The translations under genes were made by a program, and so were the position numbers. From contig NZ_FZOL01000003.1 in the NCBI RefSeq assembly GCF_900188455.1, forward strand, positions 278,017 through 342,016: a stretch of DNA of 64,000 nucleotides. The letters run 5' to 3'. Below, piece after piece: positions 1-8,876 of this stretch. The notes below the pieces were generated by a model. That model made no database searches. It saw nothing but the letters and a program-made list of their open reading frames with translations, and was not told the DNA's origin. The stretch's first letter is position 1; each line of letters opens with the position of its first letter. Source of the stretch: Pseudomonas japonica. Lineage in GTDB: Bacteria > Pseudomonadota > Gammaproteobacteria > Pseudomonadales > Pseudomonadaceae.

Positions 1-1194
1 ACCCTGCTGGAGCCGCTCGCGGCCAGCAATCACGACCGCCTGGTCTGTCATCTCGACCCGCGCCTGGCCGAATGGCAGCGGGGCGCCGGGCAGTATCTGC
101 GCCAGGTCCTGAGCAACCTGCTGGCCAATGCGATCAAGTTCACCGAGCACGGCGAGGTTACCCTGGAGGTCCTGGTCCTGGCCGAGCTGCCCGGCGGCCA
201 GCGCTTGCGGGTAACGGTCAGCGACGACGGGATCGGCATTGCCCCGGAGGTGCAGGCGAAGATCTTCGAGCGCTTCACCCAGGCCAGTGAGGCGGTGGCG
301 CGGCGCTATGGCGGCACCGGCCTGGGCTTGGCGATCTGCAAGCATCTGGTGGAACGGCTGGGCGGGCGGATCGGCGTCGACAGCGTCGAGGGGCAGGGCA
401 GTTGCTTCTGGTTCGAGCTGGAACTGCGCGATGGCGCGACGAGCACCACGCTGCCCCTGCCTGCGCCCTCGGCGAGCCTGGACATCCTGGTGCTCGAGGA
501 CATGGCGCTCAATCGCGAGGTGGCCGCCGGCCTGCTGCAGCGCGACGGCCATCAGGTGCGTTTCGCCGAGGATGCCGGACAGGCCATGGCGATCTGCGCC
601 CGACGGTGCTTCGACCTGATCCTGCTCGATGTGCATCTGCCGGGCATGAGCGGGGTCGAACTGTGTCGCTGGATTCGCGCCACGCCGGGGCCCAACCGCG
701 AGGTGCGCATCCTGGCGCTGACCGCCGGCGTGCAGCCGGCCCAGGTGCCGGGCTACCTGGCCGCGGGGATGCAGGGCGTGCTGGCCAAGCCGCTGCGCCT
801 GGAGGCGTTGCGCCAGGCCCTGGCGCAAACGCCGTTCGAGCAGCGGGAAACCACCGCGGAAATGGACTGGGCACTGCTGCAGACCCACCGCACCTTGCTT
901 GGCGAGCGGAAAGTCCAGGGTTTGCTGGCGGTGCTGGGCCAGTCGCTGGAGCAGCACTACCCGATCCTCAGCGAAGCCCTGCAGGCCGGCGACCATGGGG
1001 AAATCGCCCATCAGGCCCATCGTCTCGCGGGCAGCAGCGATTCCCTGGGTTTTCGCGGCCTGGCCGCGGTGCTCGGTGCGCTGGAAAACGCCGCGCGGGC
1101 GCATGACCAGGACGCCCTGCAGCGCTTGCGCGAGCCGCTGCGGGCCCAGGTCGAGCAGGCGCGCGACACCCTGCAGGGCCTGATCCAGCGCTGA
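1..1194 (+). CDS. aruS: Hybrid sensor histidine kinase, C-terminal part (AruS-like), 5' truncated by window
   Basis: The reading frame is open from base 1, so the gene starts upstream. Visible in order: the end of an HATPase_c domain (N-box [10 protein letters not shown]1 box DDGIGIA, G2 box GGTGLGLAI), a receiver domain with phosphoacceptor Asp at 628-630 (LLDVHLPG) and conserved Lys in LAKPL, and a C-terminal Hpt domain with phosphorylatable His at 1018-1020 (AHRLAGSS). This is the layout of an ArcB/BarA-type phosphorelay kinase. The gene lies next to an amino-acid permease and the aruI/aruH genes in the same order as the P. aeruginosa arginine transaminase locus, where AruS signals to AruR to induce arginine transamination. 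The name rests on that synteny; the sensor domain is outside the window. Confidence 0.85.
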   Translation, partial: TLLEPLAASNHDRLVCHLDPRLAEWQRGAGQYLRQVLSNLLANAIKFTEHGEVTLEVLVLAELPGGQRLRVTVSDDGIGIAPEVQAKIFERFTQASEAVARRYGGTGLGLAICKHLVERLGGRIGVDSVEGQGSCFWFELELRDGATSTTLPLPAPSASLDILVLEDMALNREVAAGLLQRDGHQVRFAEDAGQAMAICARRCFDLILLDVHLPGMSGVELCRWIRATPGPNREVRILALTAGVQPAQVPGYLAAGMQGVLAKPLRLEALRQALAQTPFEQRETTAEMDWALLQTHRTLLGERKVQGLLAVLGQSLEQHYPILSEALQAGDHGEIAHQAHRLAGSSDSLGFRGLAAVLGALENAARAHDQDALQRLREPLRAQVEQARDTLQGLIQR

Positions 1195-1320
1195 CGTACA
1201 GAAACGTTACGACTTTTTACATCTTCGATCCTGGCGGACAACGGCACCTTACATCCCTTTCCAATAATCGACGGCAACCGTGCTGGACGCGGTCCGTCAG
1301 GCTTATTGGAGATAACAATA

Positions 1321-1380
1321 ATGAAATGCCGCAGAGCTGATTCCTTCGCCACCTTGCCGCGAGGTGGCCGCGATGACTGA
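1321..1380 (+). CDS. Possible 19-residue leader peptide overlapping the permease start
   Basis: A short ORF begins at ATG 1321, 9 nt after a good Shine-Dalgarno (GGAG, 1308-1311). It ends at TGA 1378-1380, just inside the permease gene whose ATG is at 1373. The peptide has four Arg in 19 residues. Its ribosome site looks better than the permease's own, so the permease may be translated by coupling to it. An Arg-containing leader before an arginine-pathway permease is suggestive of translational sensing, but no attenuator structure was established. It could also be chance. Confidence 0.3.
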   Translation: MKCRRADSFATLPRGGRDD

Positions 1381-2785
1381 TACCAACGAGCGCCAGGGCA
1401 TCCACCTGACCCGCGCCCTGAAGAGCCGGCACATCTTCATGCTGTCCCTGGGCGGGGTGATCGGCACCGGGCTGTTCATGGGCTCCGGGGTGACCATCAA
1501 CCAGGGCGGGCCGATGGGCGCCGTGCTGGCGTACCTGGTGGCCGGGCTGCTGATGTACCTGGTGATGGTCTGCCTCGGCGAGCTGTCGGTGCAGATGCCG
1601 GTTTCGGGCTCGTTCCAGGCCCATGCCACGCGCTATATCGGGCCGGCCACCGGTTTCATGATCGGCTGGGTGTACTGGATGAGCTGGGCCACCACCGTGG
1701 GCCTGGAATTCACCGCTGCCGGCATGCTCATGACCCGCTGGTTCCCCGAGGTGCCGATCTGGTACTGGTCGGCGCTGTTCGTGGTGGTCCTGTTCGGCCT
1801 CAACGCCCTGGCCACCCGCGCCTTCGGCGAGGCGGAATACTGGTTCTCCGGGATCAAGGTGGCGACCATCCTCGCGTTCATCGTCATCGGCGTGCTGGTG
1901 ATGTTCGGCGGCATCCCGCTGTCCAGCGGCGCGCCGGCGCCGAAGTTCGACAACCTGATCGGCGATTCGCTGTTCCCCAACGGCATCTCGGCGGTGTTCG
2001 CGGTGATGATGACCGTGGTCTACGCCTTCCAGGGCTGCGAGATCATGGGCGTGGCTGCCGGCGAGACCGATCAGCCGGAGAAGAGCATTCCCCGTGCCGT
2101 GCGCAACGTGGTGTTCCGCGTGCTGATCTTCTATGTGCTGGCGATCCTGGTGCTCTCGGCCATCGTCCCGTGGCAGCAGGCCGGGCTGATGGAAAGCCCG
2201 TTCGTGCAGGTGTTCGACATGGTCGGCATTCCGTTCGCCGCCGACGTGATGAACTTCGTGATCCTCACCGCGATCCTCTCGGTGGGCAACTCCGGGCTGT
2301 ATGCCTCGACGCGGATCCTCTGGGCCATGTCCAGGACCGGCATGGCCCCGCGCAGCCTGACGCCGTTGAGCAGCCGCGGCGTACCGCTGCGGGCGTTGTG
2401 CATCACCCTGTGCTTCGCCCTGATCTCGCTGATGACCAGCTTCGTCGCCGCGGACACCCTGTTCATGGTGCTGATGGCGGTGAGCGGGATGTCCGGCACC
2501 GTGACCTGGATCGTCATTGCCCTGGCCCAGTACCGCTTCCGCAAGGCCTTCCTGAGCGAGGGCGGCAAGCTCGAAGAGCTCAAGTACCGCGCGCCGCTGT
2601 ACCCGCTGGTGCCGCTGTTGTGCATCACCTTGTGCAGCTCGCTGTTCGTGTTCCTGGCGATGGATGAGACGCAGCGGCCTTCGTTGTACTGGGGCTTCGG
2701 GTTCATTGCGCTGTGCTATGCGGCGTATTTCATGGTGAACCGCAAGCGGCAGGGGCAACTCCTGCCTGATGCGTCGGGTATTTGA
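1373..2785 (+). CDS. APC-superfamily amino-acid permease of the arginine catabolic locus
   Basis: This 470-residue membrane protein is of the amino-acid transporter (AAT/APC) family. The N-terminus has the family glycine motif (SLGGVIGTGLFMGSG) in the first membrane helix, and about 12 hydrophobic segments follow to a short basic cytoplasmic tail. The ATG at 1373 is preferred because GAGG lies 8 nt upstream; an in-frame GTG at 1364 would add three residues. Overall it resembles the MmuP/GABA-type branch, but substrate cannot be read from sequence. Position between aruS and the aru operon, as in P. aeruginosa, suggests uptake of arginine or a related compound. The 3' end is followed by a REP pair. 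Confidence 0.85.
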   Translation: MTDTNERQGIHLTRALKSRHIFMLSLGGVIGTGLFMGSGVTINQGGPMGAVLAYLVAGLLMYLVMVCLGELSVQMPVSGSFQAHATRYIGPATGFMIGWVYWMSWATTVGLEFTAAGMLMTRWFPEVPIWYWSALFVVVLFGLNALATRAFGEAEYWFSGIKVATILAFIVIGVLVMFGGIPLSSGAPAPKFDNLIGDSLFPNGISAVFAVMMTVVYAFQGCEIMGVAAGETDQPEKSIPRAVRNVVFRVLIFYVLAILVLSAIVPWQQAGLMESPFVQVFDMVGIPFAADVMNFVILTAILSVGNSGLYASTRILWAMSRTGMAPRSLTPLSSRGVPLRALCITLCFALISLMTSFVAADTLFMVLMAVSGMSGTVTWIVIALAQYRFRKAFLSEGGKLEELKYRAPLYPLVPLLCITLCSSLFVFLAMDETQRPSLYWGFGFIALCYAAYFMVNRKRQGQLLPDASGI

Positions 2786-3146
2786 CTATATAAAACAAAT
2801 AGTTATGTGACTTTCCTGCTGCATTTCCTAAACCTGAATCGCTGGCAAGCCAGCTCCCACAGGTATCCCATCGCGCTTGAGAGCAGCGGTGAGCCTGTGG
2901 GAGCTGGCTTGCCAGCGATTGGTTCTTGAAAACACGGCAAATCCCACCTGCCATGAGTTGTGCAAAGTTGTAACAGGCACGATCCGACACCCTCATGATG
3001 TCTGATAAAAACCAATTAAAAACAGATAGTTAAAGGCGTTTTTGCACCTGTTACATCACATCAGGCGCTCGATTGCCGCCTTGTTGAACGCTCGTTTAGT
3101 ATCTCCCTCATTCCTCACCCAAACCACAACAACACCGAGGCCTGCC
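2786..3146. promoter_or_regulatory. Intergenic region upstream of the aru catabolic operon
   Basis: No coding sequence is seen in these 361 bases. They hold a REP inverted pair (2837-2920) near the permease end, then AT-rich DNA that must contain the promoter of the downstream operon. A 14-base motif, aaaacaaatagtta at 2792-2805, recurs with one change at 3019-3032; it is a candidate operator, possibly for AruR, but this is only a repeat match. Confidence 0.4.
2837..2920. repeat. REP-type inverted pair
   Basis: A perfect 26-base inverted repeat (arms 2837-2862 and 2895-2920) carries the Pseudomonas REP core (tgtgggagctggcttgcc). It would fold into a long hairpin after the permease gene and may act as terminator or mRNA stabiliser. 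Confidence 0.85.
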
Positions 3147-3938
3147 ATGACCAACCTGTCGCCCCTGTCGAACAAAGTCGAAGCCGGCGTAGCCTGGATC
3201 ACCCTCAACCGTCCGGATCAGCGCAACGCGCTGGACATCCCCACCCTCAAGCACCTGCACGCGCTGCTCGATGACTTCAACGCCGACCCGGCCGTGCGCG
3301 TCGTGGTGCTCACCGGCAGCGGCCGCAGCTTCTGCGCCGGTGCCGACCTCGCCGAATGGGCCGATGCCGAAGCCCGCGGCATCCTCGAAAGCTACGGCTG
3401 GACGGAAACCGCCCACGCCCTGATGCAACGCCTGCACAGCCTGGACAAGCCAACCATCGCCGCGGTCAACGGCACCGCGGTGGGCGGCGGCATGGACCTG
3501 GCGCTGTGCTGCGACCTGCGCGTGGCCGGCGCTTCGGCGCGCTTCAAGGCCGGCTACACCAGCATGGCCTACAGCCCCGACGCCGGTGCCAGTTGGCACC
3601 TGCCACGGCTGATCGGCGAGGAGCAGGCCAAGCGCCTGCTGTTCCTCGACGAACTCTGGGGTGCCGAACGCGCCCTGGCCAGCGGCCTGGTGGGCGAGGT
3701 GGTGGCCGATGAGCAACTGCTCGGCCATGTCGCCGAACTGGCCGCGCGCCTGGCCCAGGGCCCGACCTTCGCCTACGCCCAGACCAAGCGCCTGATCCGC
3801 GACGGCGCCCAGCGCACCCTGGCCGAGCAACTGCGCGAGGAACTCGCCGCCGGCCTGCTCTGCGGCCGCAGCGCCGACGGCGCCGAGGCGTTGCGCGCCT
3901 CGGTGGAGCGTCGTGCGCCTGTATTCGTTGGTAAATGA
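3147..3938 (+). CDS. Enoyl-CoA hydratase/isomerase family protein
   Basis: A 263-residue crotonase-fold protein. The N-terminal strand WITLNRPDQRNALD, the oxyanion-hole segment GSGRSFCAGADLAE and the second segment AVNGTAVGGGMDLALCCD are all present. The start ATG 3147 has GAGG at 3137-3140; in-frame codons extend upstream but lack a ribosome site. It is the first gene of the operon, followed after 34 nt by the acyl-CoA dehydrogenase. It is the positional equivalent of a crotonase gene beside aruIH in P. aeruginosa. The true substrate is unknown; with the dehydrogenase and CoA ligase it suggests beta-oxidation-like handling of a CoA thioester. Confidence 0.88.
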   Translation: MTNLSPLSNKVEAGVAWITLNRPDQRNALDIPTLKHLHALLDDFNADPAVRVVVLTGSGRSFCAGADLAEWADAEARGILESYGWTETAHALMQRLHSLDKPTIAAVNGTAVGGGMDLALCCDLRVAGASARFKAGYTSMAYSPDAGASWHLPRLIGEEQAKRLLFLDELWGAERALASGLVGEVVADEQLLGHVAELAARLAQGPTFAYAQTKRLIRDGAQRTLAEQLREELAAGLLCGRSADGAEALRASVERRAPVFVGK

Positions 3939-3972
3939 ATAACTTACAAGAACTTCTTGAGGACGTTTCGCA

Positions 3973-5133
3973 ATGAATTTCCAACTGACCCAAGAACAAG
4001 AAATGTTGGTGGAAGCGGTCCGCAGCTTCGTCACCCGTGAACTGTTGCCCCATGAGGAAGAGGTCGATCGCGCCGACGCGGTGTCGCCGGAACTGGCCGC
4101 GCAGATCCGCGGCAAGGCCATCGCCGCAGGGTTCTACGCCTTCAACATGCCCGAGGAAGTCGGCGGCGGCGGTCTCGACTACCTGTCCCAGGCCCTGGTC
4201 GAGCGCGAGCTGTCCAGGGTCTCCTGGGCCCTGCATGTGTTCGTCGCCCGCCCGTCGAAGATCCTCATGGCCTGCAAGGACCGGCAGATCGACGACTACC
4301 TGATTCCCTGCGTGCAGGGCGAGAAGACCGACTGCTTCGCCCTCACCGAGCCGGGCGCCGGCTCCGACGCCAACGCGATCAAGACCCGCGCGGTGCGCGA
4401 GGGCGACGACTTCGTCATCAATGGCAGCAAGCACTTCATCAGCCATGCCGGCCACGCCGATTTCGCCATTGTCTTCGCCGTCACCGACACCTACGAACAC
4501 AACGGCCGCAAGCGCAATGCCGTGACCGCCTTCCTGGTCGACCGCGGCACCCCGGGCATGACCGTGCGCCGCGGGCCGAAATGCGTGAGCAACCGCGGCT
4601 ACCACACCTACGAGCTGTTCTTCGATGACTGCCGGGTGCCGGCGAGCAAGGTCCTCGGCGAAGTGGACAAGGGCTGGGAAGTGGCCAATGCCTGGCTCAC
4701 CGCCGGGCGTGTGATGGTCGCCGCCAACTGCGTCGGCCAGGCCCAGCGCGCCATGGACCTGGCGCTGCAATGGGCGGCGGACCGCAAGCAGTTCGGCCAG
4801 GCCATCGGCAGCTACCAGGGGGTGTCGTTCAAGCTGGCCGACATGGCCACGCAGATCCGCGCCGCCGAACTGCTGACCCTGCACACCGCGTGGAAGATGG
4901 ACCAGGGCAGCATGAGCGATGGCGAGGCCGGCATGGCCAAGCTGTTCGCCAGTGAAGTGCTGGGCAAGGTGGCCGACGAGGCGGTGCAGATCTTCGGCGG
5001 CATGGGCCTGATGGACGAGGGCCCGGTGGAGCGCATCTGGCGCAACGCGCGGATCGAGCGGATCTGGGAAGGCACCTCGGAAATCCAGCGCCACATCATT
5101 TCCCGCGAACTGCTGCGGCCTTTGCTGCGCTGA
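3973..5133 (+). CDS. Acyl-CoA dehydrogenase
   Basis: A 386-residue flavoprotein of the acyl-CoA dehydrogenase family, full length. It has the FAD/substrate loop (FALTEPGAGSDANAIKT), the middle beta domain and the C-terminal helical signature DRKQFGQAIGSYQGVSFKLA, then QIFGGMGLMDEGPVER. The usual catalytic-base region near the end reads RIERIWEGTSEIQR, with Glu in the EGTSEIQ motif. A GAGGA ribosome site precedes ATG 3973. It would introduce a 2,3-double bond into an acyl-CoA, feeding the neighbouring crotonase. The physiological acyl group in the aru operon is not known. Confidence 0.9.
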   Translation: MNFQLTQEQEMLVEAVRSFVTRELLPHEEEVDRADAVSPELAAQIRGKAIAAGFYAFNMPEEVGGGGLDYLSQALVERELSRVSWALHVFVARPSKILMACKDRQIDDYLIPCVQGEKTDCFALTEPGAGSDANAIKTRAVREGDDFVINGSKHFISHAGHADFAIVFAVTDTYEHNGRKRNAVTAFLVDRGTPGMTVRRGPKCVSNRGYHTYELFFDDCRVPASKVLGEVDKGWEVANAWLTAGRVMVAANCVGQAQRAMDLALQWAADRKQFGQAIGSYQGVSFKLADMATQIRAAELLTLHTAWKMDQGSMSDGEAGMAKLFASEVLGKVADEAVQIFGGMGLMDEGPVERIWRNARIERIWEGTSEIQRHIISRELLRPLLR

Positions 5134-5143
5134 GGAGACGCCC

Positions 5144-7261
5144 ATGTCGCCATCCATTCGTGACAACCTCAAGCGCCTGCTGGCCCCGCGGCACCTGGCC
5201 TTCATCGGCGGCCGGAGCATGGCCCGGGCCCTGCGGCGCTGCGCCGACGGCGGCTTCGCCGGGCAGATGTGGCTGGTCAACCCGCAACACGAGAGCATCG
5301 ACGGCGTGCCGTGCGTGGCCAGTGTCGCCGAGCTGCCCTGCGGGCCGGACGCGGTGTTCATCGCCACCAACCGCGAGCTGACCCTGCAATGCGTCGGCGA
5401 ACTGGCCGCCATCGGCGCCGGCGGCGCCATCTGCTACGCCTCGGGCTTCGCCGAGACCGGCGAAGAAGGCCTGCGCCTGCAACGGCAACTGCTGGACGCC
5501 GCGGGCCATATGGCCTTGCTCGGCCCCAACTGCTACGGCCTGCTCGACTACCTGCAGTGCGCCGCCCTGTGGCCGGTGGCCCATGGCGGACGCAAGGTGG
5601 AGCAGGGCGTGGCGGTGCTGACCCAGAGCGGCAACTTCGCCTACAACCTGTCCATGAGCGACCGTTCGCTGCCGGTGGCCTACATGGCCTCGGTGGGCAA
5701 CCAGGCGCAACTGGGCGTCGCCGAGCTGATGGACGTGCTGCTCGACGATCCGCGGGTGACCGCCATCGGCCTGCACCTGGAAGGCCTGAAGAACGTACCG
5801 GGCTTTGCCCGCGCCGCGCACAAGGCGCTGGAGAAGGGCATCCCGATCGTTGCGCTGAAGACCGGCGTATCGCAGATCGGCGCCGAACTGGCGCTCAGTC
5901 ATACCAGCTCGCTGTCGGGCTCCGATGCCCTGTACGACAGCCTGTTCCGTCGCCTCGGGGTGATCCGCGTCAGCGGCCCGGTGAGCTTTATCGAAACCCT
6001 CAAGGCCGCGGCATGCGGCCAACTGCCGACGGGCGAACGCCTGGTCGCGCTGGCCTGTTCCGGCGGCGATGCCGGGCTGATCGCCGACTACGCCGAGCGC
6101 AATCACCTGAACCTGCCGAAGCTGAACGACGGACAGGTGCAGCAACTGGCCGGCGTGCTCCCGGCCTACGCCAACCTGGTCAACCCACTGGACTTCACCA
6201 CGGCGATCTGGGGCGACGAGGCGGCGCTGCGCACGATGCTCGACGCCGCCCTGACCAGCGATGCCGACGCGGCCATGCTGGTGCTGGACTATCCCGCCGA
6301 GTTCACCGGCGAGCGCAAGGAATGCGACCTGCTCCTGGAATTGTTCTGCGCGGCGCTGCGGCGCCATGGCAAGACCGGCTTCGTCACCTCGGCCTTGCCC
6401 GAGCTGCTGCCGGCCAAGGCCCGCGAGCGCCTGCATGCCCAGGGCATCGCTGCCCTGCAGGGCGTCGAGGACGGCCTGGCCGCGTGGGGCCGGATCGTCG
6501 CCTGGCAGCGGGAGCGTCGGCGTCTGCTGGCCCTGGGCGAGTCGGCGCTGGTGCCGCTGTGCCCCCGTGCACTGCCGGGCGAGGCCGATCTGCTGGACGA
6601 ATGGCAGTCGAAACAGGCCCTGCGCGCCTTCGGTCTCGACGTCCCCGCTGGCGTGCTGAGTACGCCGCAACGGGCCGCCCAGGACGCTGCCGGCGTCGGC
6701 TTCCCGCTGGTACTCAAAGCCGTCAGCGCACAACTGCCGCACAAGACCGAAGCCGGTGCCGTGGCCCTGAACCTCAAGGATGCCCAGGCCGTGGACAGCG
6801 CGCTGGCGACCATGCGCGAGCGCATCGCCGCCTACGCCCCGGACGTGCCGTTCGACAAGGTGCTGCTGGAATCCATGGCCGCAGCGCCGCTGGCGGAACT
6901 GATCGTCGGCATCAAGCGCGAGAACGATTTCGCCCTGGCCCTGGTGATCGGCGCCGGCGGCGTGCTGGTGGAGCTGCTCAAGGACAGCGTCAGCCTGCTG
7001 CTGCCGACCACCGACGGCGCCATCCGCCAGGCCGTGCTCGGCCTGCGCAGCGCTGCCTTGCTGCAGGGTTTCCGGGGGCGTCCCGAGGCCGATCTGGACG
7101 CCGTGGTCGCGGCAATCCGCGCCGTGGCCGACTACGCCTGCGAAAACGCCGGGCGCCTGCTGGAGCTGGATGTGAACCCACTGATGGTCGGTGCCCACGG
7201 CACCACCGCGGTCGATGCGTTGATCCGCCTCGGCCAGGTACAAGGAGACGAACATGCATGA
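5144..7261 (+). CDS. Acyl-CoA synthetase (NDP-forming type), fused alpha-beta
   Basis: A 705-residue protein of the ADP-forming acetyl-CoA synthetase/acetate-CoA ligase family. An N-terminal CoA-binding Rossmann domain (about 1-125) is followed by a succinyl-CoA-ligase-like domain with the catalytic-histidine segment LSHTSSLSGS. A C-terminal ATP-grasp domain (from about 480) shows FPLVLKAVSAQLPHKTEAG. The gene starts 10 nt after the dehydrogenase and its stop overlaps the aruI start by 8 nt, so it is translationally linked. It probably activates the acid substrate that the dehydrogenase and hydratase then process, for instance a guanidino-acid, but this is inference. Confidence 0.85.
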   Translation: MSPSIRDNLKRLLAPRHLAFIGGRSMARALRRCADGGFAGQMWLVNPQHESIDGVPCVASVAELPCGPDAVFIATNRELTLQCVGELAAIGAGGAICYASGFAETGEEGLRLQRQLLDAAGHMALLGPNCYGLLDYLQCAALWPVAHGGRKVEQGVAVLTQSGNFAYNLSMSDRSLPVAYMASVGNQAQLGVAELMDVLLDDPRVTAIGLHLEGLKNVPGFARAAHKALEKGIPIVALKTGVSQIGAELALSHTSSLSGSDALYDSLFRRLGVIRVSGPVSFIETLKAAACGQLPTGERLVALACSGGDAGLIADYAERNHLNLPKLNDGQVQQLAGVLPAYANLVNPLDFTTAIWGDEAALRTMLDAALTSDADAAMLVLDYPAEFTGERKECDLLLELFCAALRRHGKTGFVTSALPELLPAKARERLHAQGIAALQGVEDGLAAWGRIVAWQRERRRLLALGESALVPLCPRALPGEADLLDEWQSKQALRAFGLDVPAGVLSTPQRAAQDAAGVGFPLVLKAVSAQLPHKTEAGAVALNLKDAQAVDSALATMRERIAAYAPDVPFDKVLLESMAAAPLAELIVGIKRENDFALALVIGAGGVLVELLKDSVSLLLPTTDGAIRQAVLGLRSAALLQGFRGRPEADLDAVVAAIRAVADYACENAGRLLELDVNPLMVGAHGTTAVDALIRLGQVQGDEHA

Positions 7262-8861
7262 ATCCACCCTGACCGGCGGCCAGGCCCTGGTGCGCCTGCT
7301 GGCCAACTACGGCGTCGACACGGTGTTCGGCATCCCCGGCGTGCACACCCTGGAGCTGTATCGCGGCCTGCCCGGCAGCGGTATCCGCCATGTCCTGACC
7401 CGCCACGAGCAGGGCGCCGGCTTCATGGCCGACGGCTATGCGCGGGTCAGCGGCAAGCCGGGGGTGTGCTTCGTCATCACCGGCCCCGGGGTGACCAATG
7501 CCGCCACCGCCATCGGCCAGGCCTATGCCGACTCGGTGCCGCTGCTGGTGATTTCCAGCGTCAACCACACCGCCAGCCTCGGCAAAGGCTGGGGCTGCCT
7601 GCACGAAACCCAGGACCAGCGCGCCATGACCGCGCCGATCACCGCGTTTTCCGCCGTGGCCCTGAGCGCCGCGGACCTGCCGCAACTGATCGCCCGGGCC
7701 TGGGCGGTGTTCGACAGCGAGCGTCCGCGGCCGGTGCACATTTCCGTGCCGCTGGATGTGCTGGCGGCGCCGGTGGCCCACGACTGGAGCAACGAGGTGG
7801 TGCGCCGCCCGGGCCGTGGCGTGCCGTCGTCTGAGCGGTTGGAGCAGGCCGCCGCACGTCTGGCCGCGGCGAAAAGGCCGATGATCATTGCCGGTGGCGG
7901 CGCCATCGATGCTTCGGCGGAGCTGCAATGCCTGAGCACCCGCCTGGCCGCGCCGGTCTTCACCAGCGTCGCCGGCAAGGGCCTGCTGGCACCGGAGGCA
8001 CCGCTGAATGCCGGAGCCAGCCTGTGCGTCGAACCGGGCTGGCAACTGATCGCCGAGGCCGATGTGGTCCTGGCGGTGGGCACCGAGATGGCCGACACCG
8101 ATTTCTGGCGCGAGCGCCTGCCGCTGAGTGGCGAGTTGCTGCGGGTGGATATCGATCCGCGCAAGTTCAATGATTTCTATCCCTGCGCCCTGGCCCTGCA
8201 CGGCGATGCCCGGCAGACCCTGGCGGGGATTCTCGACTATCTGCCGGACACCCGCCGCGAGGCCGCGGCCGCCATCGCGGCGGTCGCCGGCTTGCGCCGG
8301 GCCATCCGCGCCGGGCACGGGCCGCTGCAGGGCATTCACCAGGCGATTCTCGACCGGGTGGCCGCGGAACTGCCGGAAAACGCCTTCATCAGCACCGACA
8401 TGACCCAGCTGGCCTACACCGGCAACTATGCTTTCGCCAGCCGCGCGCCGCGCAGTTGGCTGCATCCGACCGGTTACGGAACCCTGGGCTACGGGCTGCC
8501 GGCGGGAATCGGCGCGATGTTTGGCGGCGACGGGCGTCCGGGCCTGGTGCTGGTCGGTGATGGCGGGTTTCTCTACACCGCCCAGGAACTGGCCACCGCG
8601 GTGGAGGAACTGGACCGCCCGCTGGTGGTGCTGTTGTGGAACAACGATGCCCTTGGGCAGATCCGCGATGACATGCTCGGCCTGGATATCGAGCCGATCG
8701 GCGTGCTGCCGCGCAACCCGGATTTCGCCGGCCTTGGCCGCGCGTTCGGTTGCCATGTGGCGCAACCGGCCAGCCTCGACGAGCTGCAAAGGGAACTGCG
8801 CGGCGGCTTCGCCCGCAACGGCGTGACCCTGATCGAACTCAAGCACGCCTGTGCCCGCTGA
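7254..8861 (+). CDS. aruI: 2-ketoarginine decarboxylase (thiamine-diphosphate enzyme)
   Basis: A 535-residue ThDP-dependent decarboxylase of the acetolactate synthase/benzoylformate decarboxylase superfamily. The catalytic glutamate lies in LTRHEQGAGFMADGYAR, and the ThDP-Mg motif is GDGGFLYTAQELATA followed by LLWNND. In P. aeruginosa AruI decarboxylates 5-guanidino-2-oxopentanoate (2-ketoarginine) to 4-guanidinobutyraldehyde. Assignment uses family plus strict synteny with aruH 15 nt downstream. Its ATG 7254 overlaps the preceding stop. Other 2-oxoacid substrates are possible, but the aru context makes this call strong. Confidence 0.88.
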   Translation: MHESTLTGGQALVRLLANYGVDTVFGIPGVHTLELYRGLPGSGIRHVLTRHEQGAGFMADGYARVSGKPGVCFVITGPGVTNAATAIGQAYADSVPLLVISSVNHTASLGKGWGCLHETQDQRAMTAPITAFSAVALSAADLPQLIARAWAVFDSERPRPVHISVPLDVLAAPVAHDWSNEVVRRPGRGVPSSERLEQAAARLAAAKRPMIIAGGGAIDASAELQCLSTRLAAPVFTSVAGKGLLAPEAPLNAGASLCVEPGWQLIAEADVVLAVGTEMADTDFWRERLPLSGELLRVDIDPRKFNDFYPCALALHGDARQTLAGILDYLPDTRREAAAAIAAVAGLRRAIRAGHGPLQGIHQAILDRVAAELPENAFISTDMTQLAYTGNYAFASRAPRSWLHPTGYGTLGYGLPAGIGAMFGGDGRPGLVLVGDGGFLYTAQELATAVEELDRPLVVLLWNNDALGQIRDDMLGLDIEPIGVLPRNPDFAGLGRAFGCHVAQPASLDELQRELRGGFARNGVTLIELKHACAR

Positions 8862-8876
8862 AATAGGAGCTTTGCC

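Noticed and set aside
5096..7306. A 736-codon minus-strand frame opposite the acyl-CoA synthetase
   Set aside because: Shadow of the plus-strand gene, no motifs.
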